Shown: in pieces, positions 1 through 8,194 of the stretch
Numbering within the stretch: the stretch's first letter is position 1
How the letters are laid out: each line of letters starts with the position of its first letter
Assembly: GCA_964398945.1 (NCBI GenBank)
Contig: CAYNOT010000018.1
Coordinates: forward strand, 43,496-107,495
DNA length: 64,000 nt
Direction: 5' to 3'
Origin: JBGTGG01 sp964398945
Lineage (GTDB): Bacteria; Bacteroidota; Bacteroidia; Cytophagales; Cyclobacteriaceae
Made by a program: the position numbers and the translations under genes
Notes under the pieces: generated by a model
What the model was told of the DNA's origin: nothing
Seen by the model: only the letters and a program-made list of their open reading frames with translations
Database searches by the model: none

Positions 1-2
1 GG

Positions 3-2114
3 ATTACGGAGGTTGAACTTCAGGACAAGGCCTATGCGGAAGCAAGTGTAATCATCAATGGAAGTTGGGTCCATACTAATTTGATTGCATTGACAACCCT
101 GCGTGGCGGGGTCATTTTTGTAAATCCTTCAACCGGAAAAACAGAAGAGATTATAAACTACACATCGGGCCTGCCCGACAACGAAGTGTTTTCAATTTTC
201 ACCGATAGAAACCAGAATGTTTGGACTTCCCATGATTATGGTTTTACTAAAATCAGCCCGCAACTTCCTTTTCGATCTTTCAGCCATTATCCGGGATTAG
301 AAGGAAACTTGTTATGCGCGATTTCATTCAACGACCAAGTGTACATCGGCACTTCGTTGGGATTGTATCGGCTCGACAAAGAAGACGCGTATGATGAAAT
401 GGTATATTTTGTTGATGTAGAAGTACGAAAACAGAGGCCCATCACCCAATCAAATCAATCGGGCCAAGAAGGGAAAATTGACGTGGCAACCCAGGGAGAA
501 GTTACAACAGAAGCGAATACAAAGAAGAAGGGTTTTTTAAGTTTTCTGAAACGTGACAAAAACAAAGGCAAAGAAGAGCTTCCAAAAGAACCAGGCACAC
601 TTGAGGCTTCAACCGATGAAGAAGTGAAAACAAATCCCTCTTCCTCCGGAACGCAAACCGAGGTTACTTACCGAAAGGAAAAACGAGTTGAAAGGGTAGT
701 ACGCTCATCACAATATTTGTATAAAAAAGTTAAGGGCATCACAGCGAAGATTACAAGTTTGCAGCAAACTTCCGGCAGATTGGTTGCTGCCGGTTTAGGG
801 GGTGTTTTTGAAATCCATGACCTGGAAGCAAAGAGTATTCTGGAAGAACCCGTTCGTTTTGTTTTCCCTTTTTCGAACCATAACCTTTTAGCATTTACGT
901 ATGCAGATGAGGCGCGCACCTTTCATTTAAATGGAAAAACGTGGGAGCCATCGGCCATGATGGGGGATTTAAATGATCAGATAAATTTTGTTTTTAAAGG
1001 GGCCGGTGATGAGTTGTGGCTTTGTGGATTGGATCAAATTTATAGATTGGATATCACGAAAGGAGAGATCAGAAACATTCAAACAAACAAATTGCCCAAC
1101 CCTAATTTTGATAAAACGGTTGGTGTGTTTTGGCGCAACGAAATTGTGGTTGTAAACAGGGCGGGCTTTTTCAAATTTGATCGGGCAAAAGGTGCCTTCA
1201 ATAAAATAGATTCAATAGGAAATCCAAAAAACTATTATGCCAATCTGGGCCAGTTGTTTTATCATGACGGTCATATATGGAATTTTTTCGGGGAAAAGGA
1301 CACAAACAACAACCTCAAATTTTTCAATTTGATCAACGATTTACGTTTTCTTTCTTTCGACCAGTCCGGAAAAGATTTGTGGGTGATTACAGGCACCAAC
1401 GAACTCTTTAAATTATTTGTGGACCAGGGCCCATTGGAAAACGAAGATTTTCCAATACACATTAAATCAATTACCTACGATGGTGACTCCATAGTAATTG
1501 CCGGGAAAATCAGAATAGAAGAAGATCATGGTGTACTTTCTTTTAAGCTGTCCAAGCCACAATTTCTTGGAGGGCAAACGGAATTTAGATATCAGGTTGC
1601 CGGGTTAAATGAAGAGTGGTCCGATTGGTCAGTGCAACACCATCAGATTGATTTTCCGTATTTACCTGCCGGAAAATATTCCTTGAAAGTTGAGTCGCGG
1701 GATTTTCTTGGCAAGATAGCCGTGCTCAAGCCTATTGAGTTTACAATCCTTCCGCCCTATTGGAAACAACCGTGGTTTTATGCGATGGAATTTTCGATCC
1801 TCTGCATATTCGTGTACTTCTCACTCAAGCTGAGTGTTCGGTACCGGGTAGTGAGCCGGTTGCTGACACTATTGGCAATAATCCTTTTGATAGAATTGAT
1901 CCAAACCATAGCCGGCAATTCTTTTGGGACAGCCGATAGAATGTTTACCAACCTTGCGCTTAAAATTGTAATTGCGATTATCATTCTTCCGGTAGAAGGA
2001 TACTTACGGGATATGATGTTCCGAAATATCGAATCAAGTCATAAGATGTATAACCTGTTGCGAACACCAAAGCAGAATAAGGGGGCCCCTGAAGAAGATC
2101 GAAAGTTTGGATAA
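3..2114 (+). CDS. Two-component-type sensor propeller protein with triple-tyrosine domain, N-terminus cut by window edge
   Basis: The reading frame is open from the first bases of the window, so the gene starts upstream; the TTG at 81 is only an internal candidate. The visible part has beta-propeller-like repeats, a Lys/Glu-rich low-complexity insert (about residues 115-205 counted from 81), a Y_Y_Y (triple tyrosine) domain near residues 500-560 with the typical NEEWSDWS and LPAGKYSLKV segments, and then about three hydrophobic helices at the C-terminus. In this family the propeller and Y_Y_Y region lies in the periplasm and normally precedes a histidine kinase or DNA-binding output. Here no kinase or LytTR/HTH domain follows: the chain ends with membrane helices and a short charged tail. 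A signalling or membrane-anchored sensor role is inferred; the ligand is unknown. Confidence 0.75.
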   Translation: MTEVELQDKAYAEASVIINGSWVHTNLIALTTLRGGVIFVNPSTGKTEEIINYTSGLPDNEVFSIFTDRNQNVWTSHDYGFTKISPQLPFRSFSHYPGLEGNLLCAISFNDQVYIGTSLGLYRLDKEDAYDEMVYFVDVEVRKQRPITQSNQSGQEGKIDVATQGEVTTEANTKKKGFLSFLKRDKNKGKEELPKEPGTLEASTDEEVKTNPSSSGTQTEVTYRKEKRVERVVRSSQYLYKKVKGITAKITSLQQTSGRLVAAGLGGVFEIHDLEAKSILEEPVRFVFPFSNHNLLAFTYADEARTFHLNGKTWEPSAMMGDLNDQINFVFKGAGDELWLCGLDQIYRLDITKGEIRNIQTNKLPNPNFDKTVGVFWRNEIVVVNRAGFFKFDRAKGAFNKIDSIGNPKNYYANLGQLFYHDGHIWNFFGEKDTNNNLKFFNLINDLRFLSFDQSGKDLWVITGTNELFKLFVDQGPLENEDFPIHIKSITYDGDSIVIAGKIRIEEDHGVLSFKLSKPQFLGGQTEFRYQVAGLNEEWSDWSVQHHQIDFPYLPAGKYSLKVESRDFLGKIAVLKPIEFTILPPYWKQPWFYAMEFSILCIFVYFSLKLSVRYRVVSRLLTLLAIILLIELIQTIAGNSFGTADRMFTNLALKIVIAIIILPVEGYLRDMMFRNIESSHKMYNLLRTPKQNKGAPEEDRKFG

Positions 2115-2155
2115 GTGAAATTCATTTCCAACCTTCAAGGAATAAATCCAACACC

Positions 2156-2923
2156 ATGAAACCGCTTTATCCTCTAGCCCTAATTTTATTGCTCGCAACC
2201 AGTGCTTGCCAAAAGCCCACAGAAGAGTCAACAGCAGTTGTAGGAAACCCTGCGGCTGAAGGTTTTAATTTTGATGGTTCTGATCCGGCAGCAATCGAGC
2301 TTGCCGATAGTATCATGTCAGCAATGGGAGGACGCGCCAATTGGGATGCAACGCGCTTTATCTCCTGGAATTTTTTTGGAAGAAGGGATTTGGTTTGGGA
2401 CAAGGCAACCGGCAGGGTTCGAATAGAATCGCCAACCGATTCCACAATTTACCTTGTCAATGTTGAAACGGGTGAAGGCCGTGTTCAAATAAAAGGACAG
2501 GAATTGGTGGAGGCGGATTCCTTGGCTAAAATGCTGGACAGGGCAAAAAGTATTTGGATCAATGATTCGTATTGGTTGGTGATGCCTTATAAACTTAAAG
2601 ATACGGGTGTTACACTACAGTATCTTGGTAAAGAAAAAAATTCAAAAGAGGTGTTGAGCAATGTGCTGGAACTTACATTCAACGAAGTGGGTGTAACACC
2701 CGAAAATAAGTATCAGCTATACGTAGGCATTCATGACAACCTCATAAATGAATGGTGTTACTTCAAAAGCGCAGAACTGGATTCAGCAACCGCAATCTGG
2801 CCGTTCGATAATTATAAAAGATATGGCAGCATTTTGTTATCGGCAGATCGCTCAGATAATAAGGGGCCTAAAAATGTTAAGGTTGATACCGAACTTCCGG
2901 ATGCGCTATTCGCGGAATTCTAA
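2156..2923 (+). CDS. Lipoprotein of unknown function, LolA-like outer-membrane lipoprotein-sorting fold suspected
   Basis: The N-terminus is a clear lipoprotein signal (hydrophobic stretch ending LATSAC, acylated Cys about residue 18), so the product should sit in the envelope. The rest is a soluble, beta-rich domain with an ADSIMSAMGGRANWDATR segment followed by strands, a pattern seen in Bacteroidota proteins loosely related to outer-membrane lipoprotein-sorting proteins. No catalytic motif is evident. It starts 41 bases after the preceding sensor-like gene in the same direction and may be cotranscribed with it. The function is not known, and the LolA-like suggestion rests only on overall pattern. 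Confidence 0.7.
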   Translation: MKPLYPLALILLLATSACQKPTEESTAVVGNPAAEGFNFDGSDPAAIELADSIMSAMGGRANWDATRFISWNFFGRRDLVWDKATGRVRIESPTDSTIYLVNVETGEGRVQIKGQELVEADSLAKMLDRAKSIWINDSYWLVMPYKLKDTGVTLQYLGKEKNSKEVLSNVLELTFNEVGVTPENKYQLYVGIHDNLINEWCYFKSAELDSATAIWPFDNYKRYGSILLSADRSDNKGPKNVKVDTELPDALFAEF

Positions 2924-3011
2924 AGTTTAATTGTTTCATTCGATTCAATTCAGAAAAAGTATATTTGGGAATTGGTCTTACCACCAACGAAGTTTTTAAT
3001 TACTATTTTTT

Positions 3012-3527
3012 ATGGCGCAGTTTAGTATTGAGGAAATCCCCTCCTTTTATCATCGATATGTTGAACCGTTAAAAGGGAAAAATATGATTGAAGTGCTGGA
3101 GAGCGTCAATCATAAAACCCGGGTTTTTTTGAATGACCTGGAAGAATCGAATGGGGATTTTCGATATGCTCCCGGCAAGTGGTCAGTAAAGGAAGTAATT
3201 TGCCATCTGTTGGATGCGGAGCGTATATTTTGTTTTCGGGCATTGGCTTTTGCCAGAAATGACAAGACAGAATTACCGGGATTTGATGAGAACACATACG
3301 CACCAGAAGCGAATGCGGAAGCCCGTACACTGGCTGCACTTGTACAGGAAGCAGCAAGACTACGCGATACAACATTGGATTTGTTCAACAGCTTTTCATT
3401 GGAAATGTTAAACCGAACAGGCGTTGCCAACAAAGGAAATTTCACGGTAAGGGGAATTGGCTATATAATTGCAGGCCATGAACTTCACCATTTAAATGTT
3501 TTGCAGGAGCGTTATTTTCCAGGCTAA
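3012..3527 (+). CDS. DinB family putative metal-dependent protein
   Basis: This 171-residue protein has the four-helix DinB/YfiT pattern. A first helix carries the SGDFRYAPGKWSVKEVICHL-like region (APGKWSVKEVICHLLDAE is visible, with the first metal-ligand His), and a C-terminal helix carries GHELHHLNVLQERY, supplying two further His ligands. DinB-fold proteins bind a divalent metal and include bacillithiol- and mycothiol-dependent transferases. A YpdA-type bacillithiol reductase gene lies elsewhere in the window, so a thiol-transferase role is possible but not shown. The ATG is preceded by an A/T-rich leader, and the GH3 gene follows 19 bases downstream. Confidence 0.85.
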   Translation: MAQFSIEEIPSFYHRYVEPLKGKNMIEVLESVNHKTRVFLNDLEESNGDFRYAPGKWSVKEVICHLLDAERIFCFRALAFARNDKTELPGFDENTYAPEANAEARTLAALVQEAARLRDTTLDLFNSFSLEMLNRTGVANKGNFTVRGIGYIIAGHELHHLNVLQERYFPG

Positions 3528-3546
3528 TCAACAGGAGGAATTAAAG

Positions 3547-4632
3547 ATGAGAAGAATAATTGCAGTACTCTTTTTGCTTGCCGGGGTTTATCAAACCAAT
3601 GGCCAGCAACTTGATAGTTTAGATATTAAGATAGGCCAAATGATTTTGATTGGATTTCCCGGTCAAAAGGTGGACCCGCAAGTCTTGAATGAAATCAAAT
3701 CGGGAAAAGTTGGGGCCATTATTATTTTCGAAAAAAATATCCCTCCAAAAAATTCCTTTGAAGAGTTAAAAAAAATCAACGCAACGTATCAGCAGGCCGC
3801 AACGATACCGTTGATTATTTCCATTGACCAGGAAGGAGGAAGTGTAAATCGTTTAAAAGAAAAGTATGGTTTCCCCAAATCCATAACCGCTCATGATATG
3901 GGCAAGGCAAACACCCTGGACTCCGTTCGCTTTTATAGTGCCTCAACCGCTAAAACCTTAGCGGGACTTGGGATCAATATGAACTTTGCACCCGTGGTGG
4001 ATATTAATTCAAATCCTAACAATCCTGTTATTGCCAAATATGGAAGGTCATTTTCTTCAGACCCCGACTCCGTTGCATTATTGGCAAAAGAATTTATCAT
4101 TGAACATCATAAATACAATGTGCTCACTTCGTTAAAACATTTTCCCGGACACGGAAGCTCAACGGCTGATTCACATTTTGGTGTGGCGGATGTTACCAAC
4201 ACGTGGGAAAAAGATGAATTGATCCCTTACAAAGAGCTGATTAAATCAAGTGAGATTGATGCGGTAATGACGGCACATATTGTCAATAAAAAACTGGATA
4301 AGTCAGGGCTGCCCGGAACGCTTTCCTATAAAATGCTTCAGGGCATTTTACGCGAAGATTTAAAGTTTGATGGTGTCGTTTTTTCTGATGATATGCAAAT
4401 GCATGCCATCACAAAGCAATACGGATTGGAGGAATCTATAAAACTTGCTATCAACGCAGGGGTGGATATCCTTACGTTCTCAAATAATATTACCGGTAGC
4501 GATGAACGCACGGTGGACAAAGTCCACACGATCATCCGGAATTTTGTGAAGACCGGTGCCATCAGTCAAAAACGGATTGATGAGTCGTATGCACGGATTA
4601 TGAAACTTAAAAGTAGAATAGTGGTGGAATAG
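3547..4632 (+). CDS. Secreted glycoside hydrolase family 3 beta-N-acetylhexosaminidase
   Basis: The protein has a signal peptide (MRRIIAVLFLLAGVYQTNGQ) and a single GH3 catalytic barrel. DQEGGSVNR (about residues 94-102) and KHFPGHG (197-203) are the family signatures for the NagZ-type active site loop, and FSDDM (about 279-283) holds the catalytic aspartate. The length of 361 residues fits a stand-alone NagZ-like enzyme, which removes beta-linked N-acetylglucosamine from peptidoglycan fragments or other glycans. A signal peptide points to the periplasm or outside rather than the cytosolic recycling role of NagZ in Gram-negatives. I chose the ATG at 3547 because AGGAGG lies a suitable distance upstream and the signal peptide starts there. 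An in-frame start at 3496 overlaps the upstream gene. Confidence 0.9.
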   Translation: MRRIIAVLFLLAGVYQTNGQQLDSLDIKIGQMILIGFPGQKVDPQVLNEIKSGKVGAIIIFEKNIPPKNSFEELKKINATYQQAATIPLIISIDQEGGSVNRLKEKYGFPKSITAHDMGKANTLDSVRFYSASTAKTLAGLGINMNFAPVVDINSNPNNPVIAKYGRSFSSDPDSVALLAKEFIIEHHKYNVLTSLKHFPGHGSSTADSHFGVADVTNTWEKDELIPYKELIKSSEIDAVMTAHIVNKKLDKSGLPGTLSYKMLQGILREDLKFDGVVFSDDMQMHAITKQYGLEESIKLAINAGVDILTFSNNITGSDERTVDKVHTIIRNFVKTGAISQKRIDESYARIMKLKSRIVVE

Positions 4633-4673
4633 ATATAAGTAGTAAACAGTTAGACACTAGACACACGTATTAG

Positions 4674-5483
4674 ATGGATTTATTTTCTATTAAATTGCCC
4701 ACAGTTCCTCGCGTTCCCATTGTGTTGAGCATTCCCCATTCAGGCACACATTTTCCCTCAGAATTAAAAGATCAGTTCGATCCCGGATTATCTGCCCGTC
4801 CGGATGATACGGATTGGTTCGTAGACCAGCTGTATGATTTTGCACCTGCTATGGGGATTACTACCATTGCGGCAAACGTATCACGATGGGTCATTGATTT
4901 AAATAGAAATCCTGAAGGAAAGCCTTTGTACACGGATGGCAGGATCATCACCGCGATTTGCCCAACAACTGATTTTCTTGGTAATCGACTTTACAAGGAT
5001 CATCGAAAAGAAGTTGATGAAAACGAAATAGCAAGAAGAAAAGAACTTTACTTCTGGCCGTACCATCAGCAACTGCAAAAAATGTTGGATGAATTGAAAA
5101 ACGAATTTGGCAATGTTTTGCTTTGGGATTGTCATTCCATACGGCAAGTTGTGAAAACAATTCAGCCTGATAAATTTCCGGATTTAATTCTTGGTGATGC
5201 AGATGCTGTGAGTGCTTCCCCGGGGTTGATTGAAACCACCATGTCTGTTTTCGAACATTCAGCGTATACGATTGCGCACAACCATCCTTTTAAAGGTGGT
5301 TATATTACACGCAGTTTTGGAAAGCCCGCAGAAAACCAACACGCCCTGCAATTGGAAATGACAAAGGTGAAGTACATGGATGATTCGGAAACGAAATATG
5401 ATGAGGAAAGGGCAGGGAAGATGCGCACAGAGTTGATAAAGGTTTTTGAAGTTTTGATTAGACAGTTAAACCAACAAGAATGA
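4674..5483 (+). CDS. hutG: N-formylglutamate amidohydrolase
   Basis: The N-terminal SIPHSGTHFP segment, DTDWFVDQLYDF, NVSRWVIDLNR, LLWDCHS and AHNHPFKGGYI together match the N-formylglutamate amidohydrolase family, which hydrolyses N-formyl-L-glutamate to glutamate and formate. This is the final step of the HutF-HutG branch of histidine degradation. At 269 residues it has the usual length. Its stop overlaps the hutF start by four bases (ATGA), so the two are translationally coupled. No hutH, hutU or hutI is present nearby, so the upstream steps must be encoded elsewhere. Confidence 0.92.
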   Translation: MDLFSIKLPTVPRVPIVLSIPHSGTHFPSELKDQFDPGLSARPDDTDWFVDQLYDFAPAMGITTIAANVSRWVIDLNRNPEGKPLYTDGRIITAICPTTDFLGNRLYKDHRKEVDENEIARRKELYFWPYHQQLQKMLDELKNEFGNVLLWDCHSIRQVVKTIQPDKFPDLILGDADAVSASPGLIETTMSVFEHSAYTIAHNHPFKGGYITRSFGKPAENQHALQLEMTKVKYMDDSETKYDEERAGKMRTELIKVFEVLIRQLNQQE

Positions 5484-6850
5484 AATACTTCTCCTTCAAA
5501 GCACTCTGGCAAACAGATAAGTGGCTGATGCCAGCGTATGTTGGTGTTGATGAAAATGGATTGATCCGATATGTATCAAATGAAGTTCCTAAAGAACCTA
5601 TAGCAGTTGAAACCGTTGATGGCTTTGCATTGCCGGGATTTCAAAATGCGCATTCGCATGCCTTTCAATTTGTCATGGCCGGCATGGCAGAAGTTCATCC
5701 GGAAGGAATTGATGATGACTTCTGGACCTGGCGTGAAGCAATGTACCAATGCGCATTGAGCGTAAACCCGGATGAGGTGGAGGCAATTGCTTCGATGCTG
5801 TATGCAGAGATGCTACGACATGGTTATACACACGTGGCCGAGTTCCATTACCTCCATCACGACAAAGACGGAAAACCCTACCCACATTTGGCAGAGATGG
5901 GTGAGCGTTTAATCAGTGCAGCGAAAACCGCTGGAATAAAAATCACACTCGTTCCGGTATTCTATCAGAAAGGAGGCTTCGGACTTGATCCCCAACCCCG
6001 GCAACGCAGATTTATTTCACAAACAACTGATGACTATTTCAAACTATTGGATGCTTCTTCGCATGTTATCAGGAATTATGAAAATGCATCGTTGGGATTT
6101 AGCGTACACTCTTTGCGTGCTGTTAATTTAGAGGATATTAAAACAACTTATCAACACGGTCCGTCTGACCTTCCTTTTCATATTCATGTTTCAGAACAAA
6201 AGAAAGAAGTTGCGGATTGTTTAGCGCATTGTTCACAACGCCCAATGCACTGGTTGTTGGAAAATTTGCCGGTCAACCCTAATTTTCATTTGGTGCATTC
6301 TACCCATCTTGATGATTGGGAATTAGAGCATTTAGCAAAGTCTGGAGCAAGTGTTGTGTTGTGTCCTTCTACGGAGGGAAACTTAGGTGATGGTATTTTT
6401 AGGATGAAAGAATATGTGAAAATGGGTGGAAGGTGGAGTATCGGTACAGACAGCCATATCGGATTGAACCCATTTGAAGAATTCAGGATGATTGATTATC
6501 GCCAGCGATTGGTTACAAATTTGCGCAGCACAATTTCAGGAAATGCTGGTGCCTATCTGGTCAATGAATCCATACAATCAGGAAGGAAAGCAATGGGCAT
6601 TTCAACCGATCAGTCTTTTTCGATTGGCCAACCGTTTGATGCCTTAGTGTTGAAAGCATCTGATCCATTGCTGGAAAACGCAGCTCCCGAAAATTTAATG
6701 GCCACAATTGTCTATACGGCCAATGCTTCCACAAACTTAGGGACTATTGTGAATGGTAAATGGGTGGTGAAAAATGGTGCGCATACAAACGGACAGCAGA
6801 TTCGAAATGCCTTTAATCATCACATGAAAAAAATCCCCCGGAAAATTTAA
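5480..6850 (+). CDS. hutF: Formimidoylglutamate deiminase
   Basis: This is an amidohydrolase-superfamily protein with metal ligands in NAHSH (His58, His60), HIHVSEQ (His234), HSTHL (about His273) and GTDSHIG (Asp324). The pattern and the 456-residue length match HutF, which converts N-formimidoyl-L-glutamate to N-formylglutamate and ammonia, the substrate of the coupled hutG upstream. Together they form the five-step histidine pathway variant that releases formate instead of formamide. The gene starts inside the hutG stop and is followed by a convergent ispH, with only 16 bases between stops. Function is inferred from motifs and neighbour; related guanine- or chlorohydrolase-type enzymes are less likely given hutG. 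Confidence 0.92.
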   Translation: MKYFSFKALWQTDKWLMPAYVGVDENGLIRYVSNEVPKEPIAVETVDGFALPGFQNAHSHAFQFVMAGMAEVHPEGIDDDFWTWREAMYQCALSVNPDEVEAIASMLYAEMLRHGYTHVAEFHYLHHDKDGKPYPHLAEMGERLISAAKTAGIKITLVPVFYQKGGFGLDPQPRQRRFISQTTDDYFKLLDASSHVIRNYENASLGFSVHSLRAVNLEDIKTTYQHGPSDLPFHIHVSEQKKEVADCLAHCSQRPMHWLLENLPVNPNFHLVHSTHLDDWELEHLAKSGASVVLCPSTEGNLGDGIFRMKEYVKMGGRWSIGTDSHIGLNPFEEFRMIDYRQRLVTNLRSTISGNAGAYLVNESIQSGRKAMGISTDQSFSIGQPFDALVLKASDPLLENAAPENLMATIVYTANASTNLGTIVNGKWVVKNGAHTNGQQIRNAFNHHMKKIPRKI

Positions 6851-6866
6851 TTGACCGAAGCGTGTT

Positions 6867-8090
6867 TCACGAACTAAATTCAGCCAACAACTGATCGATG
6901 GGTTTGGAAGCGGGATAAAAATTCAATATCCTTTCCATCACCCTATCCACCACCGTATCCGGACAAGAAGCCCCGCTTGTTAAAACAATTTTTACCGGAT
7001 CTTTTGAGGGCAAGAAATTATCTGTGGTGACCATTTCCTTTTTATGATAATCGAAATGCCGGATTGTATTCGTCCCCAAAATTTCTTTCTCAGAATTGAT
7101 AAAATAGGTCGGGAACTTACGCTCACATAATTCAACGATGTGTGAAGTGTTTGAGCTGTTGTACCCGCCAACAACTACTGCTAAATCCGCATCCGTTTCG
7201 AGGAGTTCATACGTTGCATCCTGGTTATCGTTGGTTGCATAGCACAACGTATCCTTTGTATCCGCAAAATGTTCGGAAAGGTTTTCAACACCATATTTGG
7301 TGATCATTAGTTTTTTGAAATAGTCGGCAATCGCTTGTGTTTCGGTTGCCAACATGGTGGTTTGATTGACCACCCCAACTTTGATCAAATCTTTTGTAGG
7401 ATCAAACCCTTCTGAAAATTTCCAGGCAAATCCTTCATGAAAATTTTGAGTATCGGCCTCTCCTGTAATATAGTGTCCTAGTTTTTTTGCGTCTTCAATA
7501 TCCCGAACAATAATTGCAGGGCCCTCGCTTGCACTGTGTGAAAAGGTTGCACGTGTTTCTTCATGGTTGGGTTTTCCATGAATGATGGTGGTAAATTTTT
7601 CTTTCGCCATTTTTCCTGCACGGTTCCAAACCTTTTCTACAAACGGGCACGTGGTGTTGTATTGTTGAACTTCAACGCCTTTGTCCAGGAGCAGTTCTTC
7701 AATTTCCCGGGTGGTCCCAAAGGCTGGAATGATTACAATATCATCACTTTTGATTTCTTCCCACGGAATAAACTGTGTCCCATCGGTATCCATGATAAAT
7801 TTTATGCCGCGTTGTTGAAGATCGTTGTTTACTTCCTGATTATGGATCATCTGGCTAAGGAGGAACACACGTTTACCGGTGTTTTCTTCCAATGCTTTGT
7901 AACTGATCTCAATAGCATTTTCAACTCCATAACAAAAACCGAAGTGCCGGGCGATGTAAAATACAACAGGTCCAAAATCCAAAACAGTGGGCGCAAAATC
8001 CTGCTTGCGCGGATCACGGCCCCTGCGTAGTTCTTTTATTTTTCCGGTAACCGATGACCGGTAGTAGAATGGGATATCAAACTTTTTGAT
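6867..8090 (-). CDS. ispH: 4-hydroxy-3-methylbut-2-enyl diphosphate reductase, probable non-ATG start
   Basis: IspH is the last enzyme of the MEP isoprenoid pathway and holds an iron-sulfur cluster on three cysteines, visible here in HFGFCYG, TTCPFVEK and GASCPDT. The frame remains coding upstream of the first conventional start (TTG at 7982): it adds about 36 residues, including KKFDIPFYYRSS and ELRRGRDPRKQDFAPTVLDF, which are typical of the long Bacteroidota IspH N-terminus. There is no ATG or GTG in that frame before a stop at 8184-8186. The codon at the expected initiator position is ATC (8088-8090), about 20 bases downstream of a TAnnTTTG promoter box. I therefore extend the gene to 8090, giving about 407 residues; the start remains provisional. 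Confidence 0.88.
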   Translation of the reverse strand: MKKFDIPFYYRSSVTGKIKELRRGRDPRKQDFAPTVLDFGPVVFYIARHFGFCYGVENAIEISYKALEENTGKRVFLLSQMIHNQEVNNDLQQRGIKFIMDTDGTQFIPWEEIKSDDIVIIPAFGTTREIEELLLDKGVEVQQYNTTCPFVEKVWNRAGKMAKEKFTTIIHGKPNHEETRATFSHSASEGPAIIVRDIEDAKKLGHYITGEADTQNFHEGFAWKFSEGFDPTKDLIKVGVVNQTTMLATETQAIADYFKKLMITKYGVENLSEHFADTKDTLCYATNDNQDATYELLETDADLAVVVGGYNSSNTSHIVELCERKFPTYFINSEKEILGTNTIRHFDYHKKEMVTTDNFLPSKDPVKIVLTSGASCPDTVVDRVMERILNFYPASKPIDQLLAEFSS

Positions 8091-8109
8091 AGTTTTTTCT
8101 TTAGGAACA

Positions 8110-8117
8110 CAAAAGTA
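8110..8117 (-). promoter_or_regulatory. Bacteroidota -7 promoter box for ispH
   Basis: On the minus strand the sequence reads TACTTTTG, an exact match to the Bacteroidota TAnnTTTG -7 element. Transcription would start near 8103-8105, giving a leader of roughly 13-15 bases before the ATC codon proposed as the ispH start. The -33 TTG element is not obvious. Confidence 0.45.
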
Positions 8118-8194
8118 ACAAGTTTGTTTTACAGTTAATGGATTATCTGGTGGTGATAATTTTATGGTTGAGCATAAATTCCGTTATTTATTGA

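Noticed and set aside
7980..7982. TTG at 7982 as the ispH start
   Set aside because: It would remove about 36 conserved N-terminal residues that remain clearly coding upstream.
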